From: Pseudomonadota bacterium
Lineage (GTDB): Bacteria > Pseudomonadota > Gammaproteobacteria > Burkholderiales > Burkholderiaceae_B
DNA: 28,553 bases
Direction of reading: 5' to 3'
Assembly: GCA_023389155.1 (NCBI GenBank)
Contig: JAEWEV010000012.1
Coordinates: forward strand, 1 to 28,553
Made by a program: the position numbers and the translations under genes. Positions 23,089 to 28,553 of this stretch are shown here, piece by piece (the stretch's first letter is position 1; each line of letters opens with the position of its first letter). Below the pieces are notes generated by a model. The model saw only the letters and a program-made list of their open reading frames with translations. It made no database searches and was not told the DNA's origin.

Positions 23089-23712
23089 CTATTTCCTTGC
23101 CTCGTGCCAGGCCTGCGCAAAGCGCTTCGCTCGCTCGCGCGTGTGCTCGGGAGGCTGGCCAGGGCGGTATAGATCGGACCCCAAGCCCGCGCCTGTGCAT
23201 CCCGCTTTCAGATAACTCGTCAGATTCTCAGGCGTGATGCCGCCAACGGCATATAGCGGCACATCCGCCGGCAGCACAGCCTTGAGCGCCTTGACGTAGT
23301 CCGGCCCGAAAACACTGGAGGGGAACAGCTTGAGTGACTGGGCACCCGCCTGCAACGCGGCGAATGCTTCGCTGGCTGTCGCAAACCCGGCACAGATTTC
23401 AAACCCGTAAGTTTGCGCAGCGGCGGTGATGAGTTGGGGATTGGTGTTGGGTGTCACCATCAGCCTGCCGCCCGTGGCTGCCAGTTGCGCCAGATGATCC
23501 GTGGTGAGTACGGTGCCGGCACCGGTCATCATCTCATCGCCCAGAGCCTGGTTCACGCGTTGTACGCTTTTCTGCCAGTCCGGCGAATTGGTGGGAATCT
23601 CGATGGCATCAAAGCCTTCTGCGCGCAGAGCGTGTGCGTGATCCAGTACTTCGTCAGGTCCGATGCCGCGCAATATGGCAATCAGCGGCAGCTCAGGTTT
23701 CCAGTGCGTCAT
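23089..23712 (-). CDS. dgoA: 2-dehydro-3-deoxy-6-phosphogalactonate aldolase
   Basis: Class I aldolase of the KDPG family that cleaves 2-keto-3-deoxy-6-phosphogalactonate to pyruvate and glyceraldehyde 3-phosphate, the last step of the DeLey-Doudoroff D-galactonate pathway. At 207 residues it has the normal length. Sequence features specific to DgoA are LPLIAILRGIGPDEVLDHA at the start, DAIEIPTNSPDWQKS with the catalytic Glu, GAGTVLTTD, VTPNTNPQLI, and the Schiff-base lysine in SLKLFPSSVFGPDYVKALKAVLP, followed by AVGGITPENL and GAGLGSDLYRPGQ. The start lies inside dgoK (20-bp overlap), so the two are co-translated. It differs clearly from the KDPG-type aldolase at 7622-8251. Confidence 0.94.
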   Translation of the reverse strand: MTHWKPELPLIAILRGIGPDEVLDHAHALRAEGFDAIEIPTNSPDWQKSVQRVNQALGDEMMTGAGTVLTTDHLAQLAATGGRLMVTPNTNPQLITAAAQTYGFEICAGFATASEAFAALQAGAQSLKLFPSSVFGPDYVKALKAVLPADVPLYAVGGITPENLTSYLKAGCTGAGLGSDLYRPGQPPEHTRERAKRFAQAWHEARK

Positions 23713-24598
23713 GTATTTTCCTTATGCCGTTCAGCGTGGCGCTATCGGCGTCCTTTGTGTCAAATGTAATGCCTGCCAGGCGCAAGGCCTGCTCGTATCG
23801 TTTGGTCAGCGTGCCGCTACCCAGCAGGGTCACCCGTGACGCCGTGTTTACCTCGAACTGCTTGCGCATATCCCTTAATTCCGAACCAATCAGCAGTCCG
23901 GAGAGGTAGTCGCTGACCTGTTCCGCGGGCAGGTGCTGCAGAATATAACGTGCCCGGACTGTGAAAAGTTCAGTCATGGTGTCGCTGGCGGCAAGCCCTG
24001 CCAGTGTCCCTGCTTCGAACGCCTGGGGCTGGGCAGAAGACTCCGGTACGCCACGCCCCAATAGCGAATGGTTGCGCAGCACATCAAACAGTTCACCGGT
24101 CATGACAGTGGTAAATCGGACAACCACCCCGTCCTGAACAAGCGCCCACTTGCTGTGCGTACCGGGCAGTACGAACAGCCCCGAGAGGTTGTCGTTCAGC
24201 GTACCCAGCAGCTGGGTTTCTTCGCCACGCATGACATCTGCCCCTGCCGGCCCGGGCACGCAAATACCAGGAATAATGCCGGCCGGCACGGGCCACCCGG
24301 GATCGACGGCCGTCAGGTTGTTGCCCAGCTCGCCCAGCGACACCGGGCACCGCAGATACGCAGCCTCTTTCCATCCCACATTGCTGCCGGCCATGCCGGC
24401 AATGTAGATGCGTGATACCTCTGACGTTTCCAGCTGCATTTGCAGCATCAGGCTTTGCAGTACCTGCGGGAAGGACTGGTTTTGCATGCGGGTGATGCCA
24501 AAGGGCGATGCCGCATGCTTTACCGCAACGCCGTCTTCGACTAGCCATAGGCGCAGATTGGTTGACCCCCAGTCGGCGGCGAGATAACGCGAAACCAT
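23693..24598 (-). CDS. dgoK: 2-dehydro-3-deoxygalactonokinase
   Basis: Kinase of the ASKHA fold that phosphorylates 2-keto-3-deoxygalactonate in D-galactonate catabolism, 301 residues from the chosen start. Diagnostic segments are RYLAADWGSTNLRLWLVEDG (start), IAGMAGSNVGWKEAAYL, MRGEETQLLG, VLPGTHSKWA, VMTGELFDVLRNHSLLGRG and SGLLIGSEL. A longer frame to an ATG at 24638-24640 adds 14 charged residues (KKETGSKGEQED) unlike the family. The ATG at 24596-24598 has AGGAGG only 2 nt upstream, with a second AAGGAG further off, so the start is likely but not certain. First gene of its unit. No galactonate dehydratase of the enolase type (DgoD) lies nearby. Confidence 0.93.
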   Translation of the reverse strand: MVSRYLAADWGSTNLRLWLVEDGVAVKHAASPFGITRMQNQSFPQVLQSLMLQMQLETSEVSRIYIAGMAGSNVGWKEAAYLRCPVSLGELGNNLTAVDPGWPVPAGIIPGICVPGPAGADVMRGEETQLLGTLNDNLSGLFVLPGTHSKWALVQDGVVVRFTTVMTGELFDVLRNHSLLGRGVPESSAQPQAFEAGTLAGLAASDTMTELFTVRARYILQHLPAEQVSDYLSGLLIGSELRDMRKQFEVNTASRVTLLGSGTLTKRYEQALRLAGITFDTKDADSATLNGIRKIHDALET

Positions 24599-25026
24599 AT
24601 CCTCCTGTTCTCCTTTTGATCCTGTTTCTTTTTTGCTCATTCTTTATTGCTGTTCTGCAATCTGTTTTTGCACCGCCGTATCAGCACTGTGGCTTGAGGC
24701 ATTGCTGTTTCACACAAGGCTATTTGTCTACTGCCGTACCTGTACTGCGGCTCTGTACGGCGCCCTCTGGCGCTGCTGTTTCATTTCATATAGTGCTAAG
24801 CCCATACTTTCGTGCTTCTGAGTCAGCGGCGCTTTGCGACTGTATCACGCATCACGCATTTCGTATGGCAACACGCCTCAATTTCAGCTTGATGATACGC
24901 TTTCGTGGCGGCGATCAGCTTATCACAAATGTCGTTTCTGACGTTTGTGACCAGGCAATCGCGGCGTGGGCCTGCATGCGCAGCACCATTACGACTGCCA
25001 TAACCTGACCACCGGGCAACACGCCA
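24599..25026. other. 428-bp control region upstream of dgoK
   Basis: No gene is supported; a plus-strand open frame crosses it but starts within antisense dgoK and has no plausible start signal or domain. It contains the 11-6-11 inverted repeat at 24923-24950, and a degenerate direct repeat in which 16 of 20 bases agree between 24675-24694 and 24733-24752, each copy followed by GCTGTTTCA (24704-24712 and 24775-24783). No convincing sigma70 promoter or terminator was found by eye. Confidence 0.5.
24923..24950. promoter_or_regulatory. Candidate operator, 11-6-11 inverted repeat upstream of dgoK
   Basis: Arms TCACAAATGTC and GACGTTTGTGA match in 10 of 11 positions around a 6-bp spacer. No T-run on either strand, so a protein-binding site is more likely than a terminator. 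It lies about 325 bp before the dgoK start and 77 bp after the stop of the FAD dehydrogenase gene. The ten bases ACGTTTGTGA also occur at 21768-21777 in the terminator next to the GntR gene. Confidence 0.35.
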
Positions 25027-26451
25027 CTATGCGCTCCAGCTGACGATTTTGCCGGGATTGAAAATATTAAGGGGATCATAGGCGTGCTTGATATTGCGCA
25101 TCAGCTGCAATGCGACCTCACCATGCTCCGCTTTCAGAAAGCCCATTTTATGAATGCCCACGCCATGCTCTCCGGTGCAGGTGCCATCCATATGAATGGC
25201 GCGCATGACCAGACGGGTATTGACCGCTTCAGCCTGCTCCCATTCTTTCGGATCGTCGGCGTTGATCATCATTACCACATGAAAATTGCCATCCCCCACG
25301 TGACCCACGATGGACCAAGGGAATGCCAGACTTTCCAGATCGGTTGCCGTCTCGGCCACGCAATCGGCCAGCCGTGAAATAGGCACGCAAACGTCTGTGG
25401 TAATCGCGCGCCCGCCAGGGCGTTGCTGCAGGCAGGCAAAGTAATAATTGTGCCGCGCAGTCCAAAGGACCGTACGCTCTTCCGGTTTTTCTGCCCACTG
25501 GAAGGCCGTGCCACCCTGCTCCGCTGTCAGCTCCTGTACCACCGCCGCCTGCTCGGCGATACCGGCCGGGGAGCCGTGAAATTCGAACAGCAGCAGCGGT
25601 TGTTCAGCCAGTGCGGTTTTGCTGTATGCATTTACAGCGCGTACGGCCCGTTCGTCCATGAATTCGACCCGCGCCACCGGCACTCCACTTTGCATGATAT
25701 CGATCACGGCCTGGACTGCGTTACGCAGCGAAGGGAAGGAACAGACGGCGGCCGTGACGGCTTCGGGCAACGGATAAACGCGCAAGGTGATTTCTACGAT
25801 CACGCCCAGCGTACCCTCGCTGCCCACATACAGGCGGGTCAGGTCGTAGCCCGCAGAGGATTTGCGCGCACGGCTGCTGGTACGTATGACTTCGCCGCTG
25901 GCCGTCACAACTTTGAGCGAGAGCACATTGTCCCGCATGGTACCGTAACGGACCGCATTGGTGCCAGAAGCACGGGTGGCCGTCATGCCGCCGATCGAGG
26001 CATGGGCGCCCGGGTCAATGGGAAAGAACAGGCCGGTATGCCGGATTTCATCATTGAGCTGCGTACGGATGACACCGGGCTGCACCGTGACCGTGAAGTC
26101 TTCTGCCTGTATGGCCAGTACCTGGTTCATGTCGCGAAAATCCAGGGTGATGCCACCCTCGACAGGCAGGACATGCCCTTCGATGGATGAACCAATGCCA
26201 AAGGGAACCAGCGGTACGTTATATTCTGTACACAGTCTGACTGCGGCCACCACATCGTCGGTGTCTTTCGGGAACAGCACGCCGTCTGGCTGCACGGGCG
26301 GGTATGCCGACTCATCACGGGCGTGATGATCACGAACGGCATCGCCTGTACTGAAACGCTCACCGAAACGTTCAATAAATGCCGTGCGCGCCGCATCGGA
26401 AAGATGTCGCGGAGCAACGGGGGAGATAGTGGAAACGGAACTGTGTGCCAT
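25027..26451 (-). CDS. FAD-linked 2-hydroxyacid dehydrogenase, paralogue of the gene at 8434-9843
   Basis: Second copy of the D-lactate/glycolate-oxidase-type flavoprotein, 474 residues. All FAD motifs match the first copy: VPFGIGSSIEGHVLP, DPGAHASIGGM, GTNAVRYGTMRDNV, LYVGSEGTLGVI, GHVGDGNFHVVM and CTGEHGVGIHKMGF. By eye the two proteins agree at roughly three quarters of positions, with most differences at the N-terminus and in the C-terminal domain around residues 280-370. AAGG lies 9 nt before the ATG. It has its own intergenic regions on both sides (237 bp and 428 bp), so it may be a separate transcription unit. Likely redundant or divergent in substrate. Confidence 0.9.
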   Translation of the reverse strand: MAHSSVSTISPVAPRHLSDAARTAFIERFGERFSTGDAVRDHHARDESAYPPVQPDGVLFPKDTDDVVAAVRLCTEYNVPLVPFGIGSSIEGHVLPVEGGITLDFRDMNQVLAIQAEDFTVTVQPGVIRTQLNDEIRHTGLFFPIDPGAHASIGGMTATRASGTNAVRYGTMRDNVLSLKVVTASGEVIRTSSRARKSSAGYDLTRLYVGSEGTLGVIVEITLRVYPLPEAVTAAVCSFPSLRNAVQAVIDIMQSGVPVARVEFMDERAVRAVNAYSKTALAEQPLLLFEFHGSPAGIAEQAAVVQELTAEQGGTAFQWAEKPEERTVLWTARHNYYFACLQQRPGGRAITTDVCVPISRLADCVAETATDLESLAFPWSIVGHVGDGNFHVVMMINADDPKEWEQAEAVNTRLVMRAIHMDGTCTGEHGVGIHKMGFLKAEHGEVALQLMRNIKHAYDPLNIFNPGKIVSWSA

Positions 26452-26572
26452 GATATTCGGCCTTATAAAAAAATGGCAAATAAAAACAAAATTAATTCAG
26501 CGCAATCGACGCGCCAAGACCACTAATGGCATTGACGAACCGGGCAATAAACTGGCAGCAATACGCGCCACG

Positions 26573-26589
26573 CTTTTCCCGCGGAAAAG
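26573..26589. repeat. Small perfect inverted repeat downstream of the third FAD dehydrogenase gene
   Basis: CTTTTCC-CGC-GGAAAAG, a 7-bp stem with a 3-nt loop, between the heptamer array and the start of the next gene. AT-rich stem without a T-run, so a weak terminator at best. Confidence 0.3.
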
Positions 26590-26610
26590 GGAACCGACAA
26601 TCAGCGCCAT

Positions 26611-26687
26611 CTGCCAAATGCGAATTGCAAACTGCAAAGCGCAGACTGCGAACTTAGAACCTCGAATTTGGAAACGCTAACGGCAAA
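26611..26687. repeat. Degenerate 7-bp tandem repeat array, about 11 units
   Basis: Eleven consecutive heptamers can be read in register: CTGCCAA, ATGCGAA, TTGCAAA, CTGCAAA, GCGCAGA, CTGCGAA, CTTAGAA, CCTCGAA, TTTGGAA, ACGCTAA, CGGCAAA. The consensus is CTGCRAA (TTYGCAG on the transcribed strand). Ten of eleven end in AA and the other in GA. It lies directly after the stop of the FAD dehydrogenase gene and decays towards that gene. Because the period is 7 it is not a coding repeat. Confidence 0.6.
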
Positions 26688-26688
26688 C

Positions 26689-28056
26689 TCAGTCGATGAT
26701 GCGCGCCGCGTTCACAATCCCTTGTGGATTGAGTGCCTCGCGTATGCGCCGCATGACCTGTTGCTGGGCTTCATCACGACTGTAATGAAGAAACGGTTTT
26801 TTGAGGCGCCCAATACCATGTTCAGCAGAGATACTTCCGTTGAATCGGCTGGTGAGCGCATAGACAGCCTCTTCCACCGGCACAATATCGGCTTCCTGCA
26901 AGTGGCCAGTCGTCAGGTGCAGATTGCCATCGCCCAGGTGTCCAAACAGCAGATTCACCGCGTCGGGCCAGCGGGCCTGCAATTCGGCCATGGCCTGTTC
27001 AATAAACTCGGCCATGTCCTTCAGGGGAATGCCGATATCGAATGCCACAAAGGGCCGCAGAGAGGGAAAAAGTCTGCCAATGCCGTCACGGATGGCCCAC
27101 AAATCAGCCGCCTGTTCCAGACTTTGCGGCAGGATCGCATCCTGGACAACGCCGCTTTCGACGACCGATTCCAGGAAGGCATCGAAGGCGGCATGAAACA
27201 GTGGAGTGTCAGCGCCTTCGGTTTCGATCAGCACGGTAAGGGGCCAGGCACCGTGAAACGGAACGGTTTTGCCGCTAATTTTCGCCGACTGTGCCACATA
27301 GTCTTCCCACATGACTTCGAAACTCGACAACTCGGGCAAAGCGCCACGTGCCGCTTTGAGTAACGGCGCAATCTGTGTAAATGAAGCCAGGCCGACCAGC
27401 GCACACCGGCGGGTCTGTGGCCTTGGAAACAGGCGCAATACCACGCGCGTGATAATGCCGAGCGACCCTTCAGTTCCGATGAACAACTGTTTCAGATCGA
27501 GCCCGGTATTGTTTTTGAGCGTGCGGTCCAGCATGGTCATGACAGTCCCATCAGGCAGCACGACCTCCAGACCCAGCACCAGCTGGCGGGTCGTGCCATA
27601 GCGCAGCACGCGATTGCCTCCAGCGTTGGTGGCTACGTTGCCGCCGATCTGGCAGGAGCCACGAGCCCCCAGATCCAGCGGGAAATACCAAGCTTTCTCC
27701 TCGACGGCTGCGCATAGGGTTTCCAGCACTACGCCCGCTTGTACCAGCACAGTGCCACCCGCTTCGTCGATTTCTTCAATCCGGTTGAGCCGCTCAAGCG
27801 AGAGAACCACATCGCCCTCGTCGGGCGCCGCGCCACCCGCCAGTCCACTTCCACCACCGGCAACGGTAATTTTTCTGTTTTCCCTGGCGCACAGACTGAC
27901 CAGCGCCGAAACCTGGTCTACCGTTGTCGGTCGCGCCACCAGCAGTGGGGTACCCGCCTGCAACCCGCTGGCGTCTGACCGGAATTTGTCAAGCGCAGCG
28001 GCATCGGTCAGCACTTCCAGGTCAGCAGGCAGTCGGGAGAGAAAAGTATCAGGCAT
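26689..28056 (-). CDS. FAD-binding oxidoreductase, D-2-hydroxyglutarate/D-lactate dehydrogenase type
   Basis: Third flavoprotein of the VAO/PCMH family in the window, 455 residues, more distant from the other two. Motifs are ITVAGGGSGLAGGAAPDEGDVVLSLERLN (split here as the FAD pyrophosphate loop GGGSGLAGG near residue 66), DLGARGSCQIGGNVATNAGG, LRYGTTRQLVLGLEVVLPDG, LFIGTEGSLGII, and in the C-terminal domain FGHLGDGNLHLTTGH and SAEHGIGRLKK. GNVATNAGG and the RYG-x-TR pattern are typical of D-2-hydroxyglutarate dehydrogenase-like enzymes. There is no strong Shine-Dalgarno before the ATG at 28054-28056. First gene after the ribosomal terminator. Substrate not determined; D-2-hydroxyglutarate, D-lactate or another D-2-hydroxyacid. 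Confidence 0.9.
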   Translation of the reverse strand: MPDTFLSRLPADLEVLTDAAALDKFRSDASGLQAGTPLLVARPTTVDQVSALVSLCARENRKITVAGGGSGLAGGAAPDEGDVVLSLERLNRIEEIDEAGGTVLVQAGVVLETLCAAVEEKAWYFPLDLGARGSCQIGGNVATNAGGNRVLRYGTTRQLVLGLEVVLPDGTVMTMLDRTLKNNTGLDLKQLFIGTEGSLGIITRVVLRLFPRPQTRRCALVGLASFTQIAPLLKAARGALPELSSFEVMWEDYVAQSAKISGKTVPFHGAWPLTVLIETEGADTPLFHAAFDAFLESVVESGVVQDAILPQSLEQAADLWAIRDGIGRLFPSLRPFVAFDIGIPLKDMAEFIEQAMAELQARWPDAVNLLFGHLGDGNLHLTTGHLQEADIVPVEEAVYALTSRFNGSISAEHGIGRLKKPFLHYSRDEAQQQVMRRIREALNPQGIVNAARIID

Positions 28057-28164
28057 TGAGAAAGCAGCATCGTAAAAAATCAGGGATGATTTATTCTATA
28101 CGATAGACGGGAGCAAGTACTGTGAAGACGTAGAGCGGTGAATATGTCGCGAGCTTGCCCAGAC

Positions 28165-28195
28165 AAAAAAACCACCCTTGAAAGGGTGGTTTTTA
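28165..28195 (-). terminator. Strong bidirectional intrinsic terminator after rpsQ
   Basis: A perfect 13-bp inverted repeat AAAAACCACCCTT/AAGGGTGGTTTTT (28167-28179, 28182-28194) with a minimal loop. On the minus strand it is followed by a run of seven T, about 85 bp after the rpsQ stop. The A- and T-tracts at both ends let it work in either direction. Confidence 0.9.
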
Positions 28196-28281
28196 TCTTC
28201 TTCATCGCAGACCGGCAGTCGTCGCATGGGCAGCCTGCCGAAGCAGCACAGGCTGACGATGTGATTACCGCCGAAATGGCA

Positions 28282-28553
28282 TCAGATGACGCGTGCGGCC
28301 TCAATAAGACGAACAACACTCCACGATTTGCTGCGTGAAATAGGACGACCTTCAGCAATTTCTACTGTGTCGCCTTCGTTGATCTCATTGGTTTCGTCAT
28401 GCGCTTTGTACTTGTTTGAACGGACCACGATTTTGCCGTAGATGGGGTGCTTCACGCGACGTTCTACCAGAACGACAACGGATTTGTCCATCTTGTTGCT
28501 AACCACTTTACCGATCAGGGTACGCTGACGCTTTGCGGGTGTCGTTTGCGTTG
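28282..28553 (-). CDS. rpsQ: 30S ribosomal protein S17 (partial, start outside window)
   Basis: Small-subunit ribosomal protein S17, which binds 16S rRNA early in assembly. The last 90 codons are present; the frame remains open to the right edge (TQTTPAKRQRTLIGKVV) and the true start is probably a few codons beyond. Conserved S17 segments are GKVVSNKMDKSVVVLVER, HPIYGKIVVRS, KYKAHDE and NEGDTVEIAEGRPISRSKSW, ending in VVRLIEAARVI. The sequence resembles Alcaligenaceae S17. It is the 3' end of an S10-type ribosomal operon. In most bacteria rplN follows rpsQ directly; here a terminator and metabolic genes follow. Confidence 0.95.
   Translation of the reverse strand, partial: TQTTPAKRQRTLIGKVVSNKMDKSVVVLVERRVKHPIYGKIVVRSNKYKAHDETNEINEGDTVEIAEGRPISRSKSWSVVRLIEAARVI

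Noticed and set aside
24508..25008. Plus-strand open frame crossing the dgoK upstream region
   Set aside because: Begins inside antisense dgoK, has no start signal or domain, and its cysteine-rich hydrophobic translation looks random.
26611..26687. Heptamer array as a CRISPR or a protein-coding repeat
   Set aside because: Units are 7 bp without spacers, too short for CRISPR, and the period is not a multiple of three.

Overview
The window looks like a chromosomal segment of a betaproteobacterium in the order Burkholderiales, probably an Alcaligenaceae member close to Advenella or Bordetella. This is inferred from the ribosomal protein S17 sequence, the two Bug-type (TctC) receptors, and the mix of tripartite tricarboxylate (TTT), TRAP and branched-chain-type ABC uptake systems. 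No rRNA or tRNA gene, insertion sequence, CRISPR array or phage gene was recognised. I call 27 protein genes. All lie on the minus strand, so the window is transcribed from right to left. The first (rpsQ) and last (tctA) are cut by the window edges.

Reading in the direction of transcription: (1) rpsQ ends at 28282 and has a strong terminator at 28165-28195, so the ribosomal operon stops there. (2) Two FAD-linked 2-hydroxyacid dehydrogenase genes follow (26689-28056 and 25027-26451), separated by an intergenic stretch with a degenerate 7-bp tandem repeat. (3) A D-galactonate-type unit dgoK-dgoA plus a KdgK-like sugar kinase (21908-24598) ends in a clear terminator at 21757-21782. (4) A long run of 13 genes (7622-21631) is probably one operon: a GntR/FadR regulator, an FAH-family hydrolase, a TTT transporter (tctC-tctB-tctA), an Ldh_2-family oxidoreductase, an SDR dehydrogenase, a TRAP transporter (dctQ-dctM-dctP), a pentonate dehydratase-like IlvD/Edd protein, an FAD-linked hydroxyacid dehydrogenase and a KDPG-type aldolase. 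(5) A branched-chain-type ABC operon livG-livF-livK-livH-livM (2532-7213) ends in a probable terminator at 2425-2480. (6) A second TTT operon tctC-tctB-tctA runs off the left edge.

The best functional reading is a hub for uptake and breakdown of sugar acids. TTT and TRAP systems would import aldonates. The dehydratase would make 2-keto-3-deoxy acids. The window then encodes three possible fates: phosphorylation and aldol cleavage (DgoK/DgoA), a second kinase/aldolase pair (KdgK-like plus KDPG-type aldolase), and a non-phosphorylative route in which the SDR oxidises C4, the FAH hydrolase splits the diketo acid to pyruvate plus a 2-hydroxyacid such as glycolate or lactate, and the FAD enzyme oxidises that hydroxyacid. 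No sugar dehydrogenase or lactonase is present, which fits acids rather than free sugars as the substrate. The exact substrate cannot be read from the sequence.

Other points of note are a LivF ATPase whose Walker A lysine is arginine, with all NBD deviations falling in one composite ATP site; stem-loops at each of the three receptor-to-membrane-gene junctions; a TGGT-N3-ACCA candidate operator in front of the GntR gene; and a pair of leader hairpins before livG that cannot form together.
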